Positions 1-7,809 of a stretch of DNA of 11,074 nt are shown piece after piece (position 1 is the first letter of the stretch; each line of letters opens with the position of its first letter). The notes beneath the pieces are model-generated. The model ran no database searches and had not been told where the DNA came from. It saw only the letters and a list, made by a program, of their open reading frames with translations. Origin of the DNA: Trametopsis cervina (lineage: Eukaryota > Basidiomycota > Agaricomycetes > Polyporales > Irpicaceae); NCBI GenBank assembly GCA_022385755.1, contig MU278358.1, positions 125,794-136,867 of the forward strand. Direction: 5' to 3'. The position numbers were made by a program, and so were the translations under genes.

Positions 1-167
1 ACGGCTGGGTGCTGGGTCCCAACCGCGAAATATTGTTCTGGATTGCGCCCGACTACCGCTCCGCTCTTCGAAAGCCAGGGAACAGCTGGGTTGTCGCCCC
101 ACGGACACTTGAAGTTGATTTCTCGCAGTTCGCGCATGGAACATCATGGACAGACTGTCGCGATTGA
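1..167 (+). CDS. C-terminal end of an NACHT/WD40-type protein (5' part outside window)
   Basis: The frame with codons from base 3 (bases 1-2 finish an Asp codon) is open for 54 codons to TGA at 165-167. It begins DGWVLGPN and continues EILFW, later TLEVDFS and HGTSW. This is the stereotyped tail seen after the last WD40 blade of Agaricomycete NACHT-WD40 proteins (consensus about GW.LGP...LFW.P, then L.LS...HGT.W..C). The role is therefore inferred: the closing end of a beta-propeller sensor domain in a cytoplasmic STAND NTPase. No intron is seen in this piece. The frame matches the broken copy at 3365-3532 codon for codon, and that copy has lost the first Trp. It lies upstream of, and in the same direction as, the live NACHT gene at 7810. 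The N-terminal domains are not visible, so the NACHT part is inferred from family only; it could be a WD40-only relative. Confidence 0.8.
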   Translation, partial: GWVLGPNREILFWIAPDYRSALRKPGNSWVVAPRTLEVDFSQFAHGTSWTDCRD

Positions 168-216
168 ACTTGGGCGGCGTAGATGACCCCCTCCCGCTCA
201 AGCTACATGGATGCTA
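1..216 (+). repeat. Diverged repeat R1, copy 1: WD40 gene end plus start of 3' flank
   Basis: This aligns without gaps to 3365-3532 over the last 53 codons; I hand-count about 113 of 159 identical bases and 32 of 53 identical residues. Similarity continues about 50 bases past the stop with small gaps: shared words are GTAGA, CCCTC, GCTCAA and ATGCTA, ending near 216 here and 3584 there. Many differences fall at third codon positions. This indicates that both copies were once under protein-level constraint. Confidence 0.75.
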
Positions 217-1133
217 CACTACTTCGTTATCATTCCACGCTGCGTGTTTCTATCTTCAACTCTCTGTTTCCAGCACGCCTTCACACTCAGACCCACACCC
301 GCTCATCATATGTCAAGTACCTATCATAGTAGACCGCCGCATGTATTGTGCCTGCACCGAGAGCATGCTACTTCTTTTCTCTTTCACATCTGTTGGACAT
401 GTTAAATTCATTGGACTACGCCCGTGCGTACATACACAATGAGAGAGAATGGCGTGCCGGCACAGTTATCTGTAAGGCTAGAAAGCTCATTGCGTCTTCC
501 GTCTTGCGGTACTGTCATCGTGGCGCTGACCTGATCAATGCCAGACAACGTACGATGAGTCTGGGGCTCCAGCCGTTAGCAGGTAGATACAAGGCAAAGT
601 GTATGGTAGCTTACCGGCTGGATTATCGTGGATGACTCTAAAATACTTTAATTGCGATCGACTTGCGAGCGACGCTGATCTGCACGCAAGGCTGACTGAC
701 CTTCATATGCATGCGGGTGAGCACGACGCCAAATTACGAAGCATAATGTAGCGTCTCCCGCCATGATATCACCGCGCGTGTCGACGGGTGGCCTTGAGTT
801 CAGGGCGCGTTATAATCGCTACAGTTATGGGACATCTGATATAACGGTAAGAGGAGAACAACGTACCTGTCATCGACCGTGGAATTAGATGGCCGCAGAG
901 GCTTGTCGTACTATTCGACGAGGAGGACGGGGATCGGAGACGTCAGAGGAGCCGCCATCCAGGTGCTAGATCTGAGCCTCTTATCGATACGGCGGGAGGC
1001 AGTCTCGACGACGACGATGTCGTTCCTATCGCGCAAAGGGGCCGTGGGGGGGACAGATAGGGTGAGGAGTGTGTGGTGGATGAGAGAGTGGCGGCGGGGC
1101 CCGATGAGCTTCTATTGAGCGAGGCATAGATGA
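168..1133. other. Intergenic, nothing assigned; proximal part is probable 3' UTR
   Basis: The first few hundred bases after the stop at 167 are presumably 3' UTR and terminator. No single polyadenylation signal stands out. Frames of 98 codons (146-442), 95 codons (348-635) and 79 codons (879-1118) exist, but none resembles a known domain. A second reading from about 880 has an acidic run (four Asp codons near 1009-1020) but meets stops near 1060 and 1128. I see no RNA gene, tandem repeat or transposon end. Confidence 0.5.
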
Positions 1134-1572
1134 GTCTCAGTGGCAGTCCCAGGTTCAGTGACGCGCGCAAATGTTGGGTACTGGGACTTTTATATTATGT
1201 TCAGTGTGGAGTATGACGTTGGACGGGATGTATGCGACTCCGCGTCCGCAGAAGTGACCGAGTGTGGTGAGGGCACGTATCAGATACGGAGGATGTGATC
1301 TGCAGAGGCTATCTCTTCCAGCTTCGGGGTCTTCTTCGCAGAGGACGGAGCACTCTTGACTACGGACCCTTTGACGATGTGAGTATCGAGAGCTTTGGTG
1401 GTCGGGAGGTTTATAGGGCACACTGGTGGCTCGTTGGAAGAATGTGCTAGGGTATGGCCAAACTTCTAGTTTCTCAAAGTGGTATGTGGACGTTGATAGC
1501 GACAGAAAAAGAACCACGAAGCGGTGGGGATTGTGGTCGCAGAATACCGCCCTGTATGTAAAATCAAAATGA
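1134..1572 (+). pseudogene. Possible frameshifted coding remnant, family not recognised
   Basis: Three open stretches follow one another on the + strand, each in a different frame. The first runs 1134-1295 (54 codons, stop TGA 1296) and contains YWDFYIMFSVEYDVGRD. The second runs from about 1292 to 1447 (stop TAG 1448) and contains LDYGPFDDVSIESFGG and HWWLVG. The third runs from about 1441 to 1569 (stop TGA 1570) and contains WYVDVDSDRKRTTKRW. Their residue make-up looks protein-like, and each hand-over lies within a few bases of where the previous frame closes, as expected of an old gene with two indels. I recognise no domain. A minus-strand frame of 120 codons (1155-1517) overlaps and has no better claim. 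Open runs of about 50 codons also occur by chance, so this is a weak call. Confidence 0.25.
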
Positions 1573-2046
1573 CAGGCCTCAAAGTAAGCTCAAAACGTAC
1601 CTGAGCACAAAACCGATCTGCACCGTGCGCATCTCTTGAGCGCGGCGTAGCATCTCTGCTCATCGACTCCTCAACGCATGTATTGTCCTGCTCGCGGGAC
1701 CTGTCATAGTAACCCTAGGGCCATACACTAGTCGAGTAGGAATGATACCGCGACAATCGTGGTGTGTCTGATTTATTCGCCTGAACGGTACAAGGCCGGA
1801 TATTCAGATGAAACGCAAGGTGGACCGAGTGCTTGTAGGTATGCGTGCTTCGTTTGAATTCTCGACATGCGTCCGCAATGGGCTGCGTACACCGCTTTCA
1901 TATAGATCGAGCGTGAATTAATTCACTTTTTGTACAAGAGAGAAGGGAGCGCACCTCATCCCCGCACCAATCCTGATCATACACTCGCCTCCCAAATCCT
2001 CACAGCTTCGACACCGCCTTGACATCTACATGAGACAATCCGCGGC
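1573..2046. other. Intergenic, no gene seen
   Basis: No convincing reading frame on either strand. It holds a perfect 14-base palindrome at 1913-1926 (GTGAATTAATTCAC), about what chance allows in 11 kb. Confidence 0.5.
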
Positions 2047-2525
2047 GATATCGTCTTAGAAATACGCGAAGACCTGGTACGCAGTTGCCTTGAATGGGAC
2101 GGGTCGATGTTGCAGAAGTCTCGGTCTGCTTGCAATATATTGACAGGACCCACGAAAGGGCAGAGCAGATGACGTAGTGCCGCCGGATCGCCATAGTCTG
2201 GGTCATCAAACCCTGCTTATAGGTACGACACGTGGAAAGGTAAGTGCCTGCTTGACGCATGATGTGAGACTGAGGGAAGATAAGACAATCATGAGTGACG
2301 GGCCTTGAATCGATACGGCGTTGCTCACCTTGATTTGGCATTGTGAGCAGGCCGAGTGACAGACCTCATCAAGAGAAGCGCCTTGAGAGCGGTATTCACA
2401 TTCCTTGTGGCGTGGGTAAACGACGGCAGGATCTCATGCGCACACACTCATCACTCAACAGCGTAGTCACAACGAGCGGACGATCAACCAAGTACGTTAT
2501 CTACCAGGCCCTGTCCGAGAAAACC
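2047..2525. repeat. Diverged ~0.5 kb block R2, copy 1 (upstream of WD40 remnant)
   Basis: It is collinear with 6855-7481. Shared landmarks in the same order are GATATCG at the left edge, CATAGTCTGGGT (2192 / 7021), TGCTCACCT (2322 / 7161), GAAGCGCCT (about 2375 / 7280), GTGGCGTGGGTAAAC (2407 / 7317) and GTACGT/GTACGTAA with ATCTACC near the right edge. This copy is shorter; about 30 bases present in copy 2 just right of the GTAAAC word are missing here. On the minus strand the TGCTCACCT word reads as a GGTGAGCA splice-donor-like site, followed in this copy by TTCCCTCAG, so the block could be the remains of a minus-strand intron-bearing gene. Frames on that strand (113 codons at 2000-2341, and another containing FDDPDYGDPAALRHLLC) match no family I know. 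It could equally be old promoter DNA duplicated with the NWD gene. Confidence 0.65.
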
Positions 2526-2809
2526 TTAGACTAACAATCTGCGTCTGTCTCAAGGTTATCACCACTAACGTATAACACGATTTTATAACCGAATCTAAAT
2601 TGCTCCACGCTCGGATGTATGCGCTGGAAAAACTGTACTGAATTGATGGAAAGCAATTACATGGGGCGACCTCTCAAGGTAATGGTGGTGGGTCGTCTAA
2701 GGATTATGGAACGGGAAGGTTTCACGGGAGGACGGAGCAACAGGTGAGTGAGATGACGAGTTCGAAGTCCTGGCAACAACTGCAGGCTCACAGTGTCACC
2801 TGAGGGGAG
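2526..2809. other. Spacer between repeat block and WD40 remnant
   Basis: No frame is supported. The stretch corresponds in position to the 330 bases between the other R2 copy and the live gene's start, but I cannot align the two by eye. A donor-like GGTGAGTGAG lies near 2742-2751. If the remnant once had upstream exons they are deleted or unrecognisable. Confidence 0.4.
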
Positions 2810-3532
2810 GATGTCCTCGCACAGCTAGATTATGGTGCTTCAATGCTGTGAGATGTCACCACCAAGGCCGACCGCCTCACCGCGCACACTGGAGAAGTCT
2901 TGTCGGTCCCCTTCTCGCCGGAGGAACAGATGTCGATGTCTCGTTCAAGTGATGGCCCACTGAGGCTGTGGGACATGCATGTAGACGAAAGAAGCATGAG
3001 GTGGGTCATTGACGGGTCACACGTTGAGAACTGGGTCAGTCGTGTTGTCGTCTGAGAGGCCGCGGATCCTCTCTGGCTCCAACGACCATACGGTGTGGCA
3101 ACACAGAAGACCCCCTGTCGCCCTCTTGCACCTACAGTACAGTACAATACAATACAGACAATTTCCCTCTTCTCAGCGATTGCTCTTGATGGACGGCGGA
3201 TTGTTGTTGCCACAGAAGATGACCCATCAAAGTATAGAAGACGTCAGCGGGGATCGATGACTCTTCCTCCGGTGCGTCACCACGCCACGATCCACTGATC
3301 TGATGCTGACCTAGACGTCAAGGCTGCCTTCTTCAACATACAGGCACTGCTATTTATACTCACCGACAGCTAGGTGTTGGGCCCCAATGGCGAAACTTTG
3401 TTCTGGATCGTTCCTGACTGCCTTTCCACCCTGCGCGAACCAAGAAACACATGGGTACTTGGTGCGCGGACCCTCGAACTCAACTTCTCGCGGCTCGCGT
3501 ATGGAACGTCGTGGACATACCGTCACGACTGA
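2810..3532 (+). pseudogene. Degenerate WD40-propeller remnant of an NACHT/WD40 gene
   Basis: WD40 blade sequence is clear but broken. In the frame from 2810, DYGASML is followed by TGA (2849-2851) exactly where WD40 repeats have L-W-D, then DVTT, HTGEVLSVPFSPE, SSDGPLRLWDMHV and NWVSRVVV, then TGA at 3053. The blade resumes one frame over from about 3051 with RPRILSGSNDHTVW. Another blade strand is visible near 3177-3219 (ALDGRRIVVATED). From 3365 the C-terminal tail reads DS, stop TAG (3371-3373, Trp in the live copy at 6-8), VLGPNGETLFW, to TGA 3530-3532. A possible old intron lies between about 3138 and 3175, ending TTCTCAG. No NACHT or C2 sequence precedes it. It is presumably non-functional, a deletion derivative of a paralogue of the flanking genes, which share its strand. 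Confidence 0.85.
3133..3157 (+). repeat. Pentanucleotide microsatellite, five TACAR units
   Basis: Units TACAG, TACAG, TACAA, TACAA, TACAG run head to tail inside the WD40 remnant, in a stretch that may be a former intron because a pyrimidine-rich TTCTCAG follows. This is a small replication-slippage repeat with no function proposed. Confidence 0.8.
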
Positions 3533-3584
3533 GCTCTGGCAAAGTAGACGGGTCCCTCGTGCTCAACCAGATCCATGTATGCTA
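3365..3584 (+). repeat. Diverged repeat R1, copy 2: WD40 tail plus start of 3' flank
   Basis: This is the partner of 1-216. The 53 codons to the stop align without gaps, then about 50 bases of 3' flank align with small gaps. Compared with copy 1 the first Trp codon is TAG, while most of the other codons still encode an acceptable family residue, so loss of function looks recent relative to the duplication. Confidence 0.75.
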
Positions 3585-5833
3585 TCGTATCCTGTCGTGC
3601 TGCGCCGCATATCTCACTCTTCAAACCTTTACTCCTAGATCCATGGTTGGACCCCCACTCGTTTATAATTTTCTGCAGGATACCCAATTGCATAGAGTGC
3701 CTACTGTAATGATCCCAGCACACTGTTTTGCGATGTTGACAATATGCTCAATTTTTGCGCATTCAAACCTAGTTTGGTCACGTTCCACTCACTGGATCAC
3801 ATTGGCGAGCGAAAGGTCGACGCTTGGAGTCCCTGTGCTCAGGCAGACGGTGGATTGAGTAGATAGAAAGGGTTCATTTCATCCATCAACGGAAACGTTG
3901 TGTGCTAGCGAGAACTGCAGTGCAAAATATATTCAAGAGATTGAACGCATACATCTACCTCTGAAGTAGCAACACCGCGGGCAAAGGTAAAGACAAAGTA
4001 GAAATACACGAGACCGGAAACAGCACAATTCTTGGTACACTATTGCGTTCAAGATTCCGGGAGGCGTGTTGAGAGGATGAGAGAGCAGAAGGGTAGCGTG
4101 AGATGACTGTGTCGAGCTGGACCGGATACGACTGGATTAACGAGGAACCTGACCTGTTGTTGAGGCGAGAGCCCTGCCCTCCGCATATACCGTGTATGCT
4201 GATATACACGTGACAGCCATGCTCTAGACATTAGCATTAGATGCGCAGACCCATTGGTGAGAACACTTACGAGCAGATACTCGTTAGAGATGAGCACCGC
4301 CAGCCCGACGAGCGAGGTTGTATATTTGTGAAACTGGAAAGCCGACGGCGCACCAGTGGGGAATTTCTTGCCGGTCCGTGTCTTAGACTGGCCGTTACGG
4401 TGCCGGTTCGGTACCATGTGCCAAGAGCCATACAACGCATGACGAGATCAACATTCTTAACCGGATGGCCTATGAATTCACCGTCGTCGGTACGCAAATA
4501 TTGATGGTGGAGCTGCAGAAGGTAACGAAAACAGACAGTTGTGCACACGAGGAGAGACGCTGAATGATGGGATATGGCATCAATTTCAACTTTGAGCCGG
4601 AACACTTAAACGAAGGATGGCCATGAGCTGGAAAGCATCGAAGGATCGAGAAGATGTGAATGCGGACGTACGGATACTTACGGGCTAGGACAGAGGCGAG
4701 GATATTAACCACGGGTAAGCGTGCGCAATACCTAGCATTCAACAGTTATGAGTCCAACGCTCGAGAGTGATTTTCTTACCGCCTAGGGCTTCCGATGAGT
4801 CCGCGAAGGCCAGTGCCATTCCCATCGCTGGAACTGCAACCTCTTCATCGGCACGCAAGGGGCAGGCAGAGGCCGGCCGCACGAGACAGTCCGCAACAAG
4901 CGGCCGCTGGAGGTTCAGGGAAGAACGAGAACATTGTCTGCATGCAGTTGATCACTCACACTTCACCTTCACCGAACCTATCGCTCCGCTTGACTCGCTA
5001 CCCTTACTCTCCACCCGACATAGCTCTGGCAGAACCGTCTCGCGCGTATCCCGCGGGGAAGAACAGCGCGCTCTTCGCCCATAATCTTCCATATTACAGC
5101 TGCGTATGTGTTTGCCATATGACGTATGGCGCGCGTTGGTGGCGGGTGTCGGTATACGCGTGATAGCCCCCGTGGCTTCTATGTATGTATCGCTTCCGCC
5201 ATAGCCACCCTCAATACCGAAAATATCGACAGGATGGTTTGTCGCTTGCCCCGAGGTACGATGACGATCTGTCAAGTTCTCATCAATGTAGCCTCATTCA
5301 ATCGGTAAGCAACAGGCTCACTTAAATACGGAAAACATCGTTGAAGTCATTGCAGGAAAACTACTGCAGTGAGCGAAAGCCTGTGTCAGTACATGTAAAA
5401 CAATCAGGATGTGAAAATGTTTCTTCGCAGAGTGGTCGGGGCGTGTACAAGGCGGCTTGATCGTAGGGGGATCTAGGGAATGACAATGGAAAGACTACAT
5501 GAGTACAAATCGGGGAATACAAAGTGGTTGCTCTGTGTGTATGCTACACGTAATGGGTATTGATAACGGACCTATAAGATCGAGTCTACACAGATTTTGG
5601 AAGAGGAGCATACCTGAACCGTAAGCTGATCCCCTTCCCGCGGTCATCTCCCAATCGTTATGTGACCTGGCCCTTACGCTCCTCCACATTTGATTGATGC
5701 GCTTTTCTCTAGGGTTTATTGTCCTGGGATGCGCAGGAGTGGAGCGTACAGAGGGTTGCACGTGGAAAGATGATACAATGTCGAAGCGATCACTGCCACC
5801 TTCGCCGCATGTGTTAGACGTCGCAGTTTCTAA
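3533..5833. other. Long intergenic stretch, no supported gene
   Basis: Short frames occur throughout without recognisable domains. The longest are 135 codons (+, 3451-3858, mainly past the WD40 remnant's stop in another frame), 128 codons (-, 4049-4435), 112 codons (-, 4267-4605), 105 and 122 codons (+, 4767-5084 and 4795-5163), 107 codons (-, 4952-5275) and 127 codons (-, 5495-5878). The 4767-5308 part is GC-rich, so stops are rarer; a + frame there ends at a donor-like GTAAGC (5306), and CATTGCAG follows about 50 bases later, so an unrecognised spliced gene is possible. A 7-base inverted repeat lies at 4191-4210 (CGTGTAT/ATACACG) and a 6-base one at 5114-5130 (GCCATA/TATGGC). No transposon, tRNA or rRNA is seen. 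Confidence 0.4.
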
Positions 5834-6322
5834 CCTTATGAGATGCCGCGCAAGCACCCGCATGCACGCATACACCAAAACGAAGAGGTAGGAGCGGCTC
5901 TTCTCAAGGATTTTCAGGGCGGCAGATGTACCAGATATAGCGATGGTGAGGAACCCGTGCAGTCAGCAAATGAACACCAAACAGTTCTTCTCGCTATCGT
6001 TCCTTGGGAGATCCTTGTCCGCGCACACATCATCAATAATCGCCAGATGTATATAGCAGAAACATAGCCACATACCGGACCCAGCTCAACACACGACACA
6101 ACGGCCGCCCAGCAGACAATCTACAGCAACATCCGCGCCCTGCCCGACGAGCGCAGTATTATGGTGGGCGTTGCGAATATGCTAACGTATGGACGCGCAT
6201 ATCTGCTGATTGTTAGCACACCGATCAGGCGTGTTGGCCTCATCACTTCGCATCACCTGCTACGTACCATTTCTTCTCCTTCAGAACCACAAAATGAGTG
6301 GGGGACTGAGCAGCAAGCATAA
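5834..6322 (+). pseudogene. Possible coding remnant, one internal TAG; family not recognised
   Basis: One frame is open from just after TAA 5831-5833 to TAA 6320-6322 (162 codons) except for a single TAG at 6065-6067. The first part contains ATG at 5843, ALLKDFQGG and VPWEILVRAHIINNRQM. After the stop the same frame continues STHDTTAAQQTIYSNIRALP, MVGVANMLTYGRAYLLIVS and SEPQNEWGTEQQ. Keeping one frame across a single stop, with mixed hydrophobic and charged segments, suggests a recently broken gene or an exon pair whose intron spans the stop. No clear donor and acceptor pair flanks the TAG. I recognise no domain, and no neighbour explains it. A chance open frame is not excluded. Confidence 0.3.
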
Positions 6323-6854
6323 AGAGCGTCCCGTCCAAGCTTGGCCGAGCAAGGTAGACAGCCCTCCGCCGTTATACGTAACCTCTGGCAGGGGTCGAAG
6401 ATGATGCTGAACCTGAGGGTTGACATCATGATATGAGAGCAACGTTGATAATTCCAATCCTTATGCGTGTCCCGCCCCAGTGAGTTCTGCAACCGATTTT
6501 TTTTAAACTACAGAACGGTGTGCAAGGTCAGCGAAGAGACAAAAGTATTAAGAGTGGAAGCTTTACCACGGAATGAGGGAGTAAATGCACATTCGTGTTC
6601 TATTTTTTTTCGTTTACGTTCAGTTCTTGACTTAGGGATGGTATAGCGGGGCCCAGGATCGACGTCAGAACGCCGACGGAAGAGTTGAAGTATCACTGTC
6701 GCATAAATCCGGTGAGGTCAATCACAAATCAATCAACACAAAAACAGACTGCATAACACGTTATCCCTGGACCAATCCCCATCGCAGCGTATCTCTATCG
6801 ATCACCGCGTAGTATCTGCTCTACCGTGACGTCCCACTTGAGATAACTCCCGTT
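6323..6854. other. Intergenic, nothing assigned
   Basis: No convincing frame. It contains two runs of eight T (6497-6504 and 6603-6610) about 100 bases apart, with purine-rich DNA between. They could be transcript-end or old insertion tails, but no repeat ends or target duplications are visible around them. Confidence 0.45.
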
Positions 6855-7481
6855 GATATCGCCTTCAGAATCCACAGAATCCCTGCACGTTGGTGGACTG
6901 GGTGAGACGAGTAATGTCGCGGGAGGCAAAACGGGTGTGCTGACTACAAAGGCTCATGGAGGCGCGTGTCTCGGAGATGAATGGAGGAATGGCGGAGATT
7001 GCGTGATGCTACTAGATCATCATAGTCTGGGTTATTACAGCTGTAATGAAGACAACGCATTGAACAGAAGCCAATTCCATGAGTGACTAGGTGACGCATG
7101 GACTGCGACCGAGGGAAGAGAAGACGATCAGGAAGAATGAGCATTGAATGGAGACAGTGCTGCTCACCTCCATTTGGCCTCATGAATCTCCTACCATACA
7201 CATAGTGATTTGGGACATGACGTACGTATTCGGTTGACAATAAGAGTTGAGCCTCGAGTAACCACGAGAGTTGAGAGAGGAAGCGCCTCGGGAATGAACG
7301 GTATGAAATGATCCTCGTGGCGTGGGTAAACAACGAAATGTAGTAGTTTGCCATATACGGCTGACCTGCAAAATCTCACGCATACACGCTCATCACACGC
7401 CTGACCAGGGTTCAACGACGTGGCCACGCCGGCGCGTCATCGAACCAGTACGTAATCTACCAAATCCCTCCAGAGGAAACT
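6855..7481. repeat. Diverged ~0.5 kb block R2, copy 2 (upstream of live NACHT gene)
   Basis: This is the partner of 2047-2525, longer by about 150 bases. It keeps the same landmark order (GATATCG, CATAGTCTGGGT, TGCTCACCT, GAAGCGCCT, GTGGCGTGGGTAAAC). On the minus strand the TGCTCACCT word again reads GGTGAGCA, but the acceptor-like end is less clear here. One minus frame left of 7420 contains LLHFVVYPRHEDHF and LPLSTLVVTRGSTLIVNR before a stop; another 89-codon minus frame covers 7393-7662. No domain is recognised. The block ends about 330 bases before the ATG of the NACHT gene, so it is either that gene's distal promoter or a decayed divergent neighbour. Confidence 0.65.
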
Positions 7482-7809
7482 CGAACTTATGAATTGCGCA
7501 ACAAGCCGGGCTTGTCGACAATTCAAGCTCTCGACGACTGTAAATCTTCAGCTCAAGTCCCACAGTATTGCACCCAGACGTTATGCCTTGGGCTGTCTGT
7601 ATCGAAGAGATTATGGCGTCAATCTGTCTCAAATTTGATACGCTTCCATTGCTTCCATGCATGAGCTTGCCTCAAGGCCGCGTTCGCAGGGTGTTGGCGA
7701 TAGACGCGGCCAGCAGGACCAAGTGCTGTCGCTCCCACGGAAAGGCCCACCCTTGTCTCTTTCGCCCTTCGTCGACTTTGTCCTCGTCAAGCGTGTATGA
7801 CCCTTTGCG
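7482..7809 (+). promoter_or_regulatory. Probable promoter and 5' leader of the C2-NACHT gene
   Basis: This is the non-coding stretch between repeat block R2 and the start codon. A pyrimidine-rich run lies at about 7746-7788 (CCACCCTTGTCTCTTTCGCC and on), 20-60 bases before the ATG, a layout often found at fungal transcription starts. No clear TATA or CCAAT box was found at a fixed spacing. An out-of-frame ATG at 7797 lies 13 bases before the chosen start and could be an upstream start in the leader. The transcription start cannot be set from sequence. Confidence 0.4.

Noticed and set aside
1913..1926. Perfect 14-base palindrome GTGAATTAATTCAC, and a second one at 7034-7047 (ATTACAGCTGTAAT)
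   Set aside because: One or two such palindromes are expected by chance in 11 kb. The second is not kept in the other copy of block R2, and neither has a supporting context.
2757..2780. GTTCGAAGTC as a tRNA T-loop
   Set aside because: The flanking bases do not form a T-stem, and no anticodon or acceptor stem is present.
3451..3858. 135-codon + frame as a gene
   Set aside because: Its first part is an alternative frame of the WD40 tail remnant and the rest is unassigned flank; no domain is seen.
4191..4210. 7-base inverted repeat as a terminator hairpin
   Set aside because: Short, without a following T-run, and intrinsic terminators are not expected in a fungal nuclear genome.
6497..6610. 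Two T8 runs as RNA polymerase III terminators or retroelement tails
   Set aside because: No A/B box, tRNA-like fold, target duplication or element body was found next to them.
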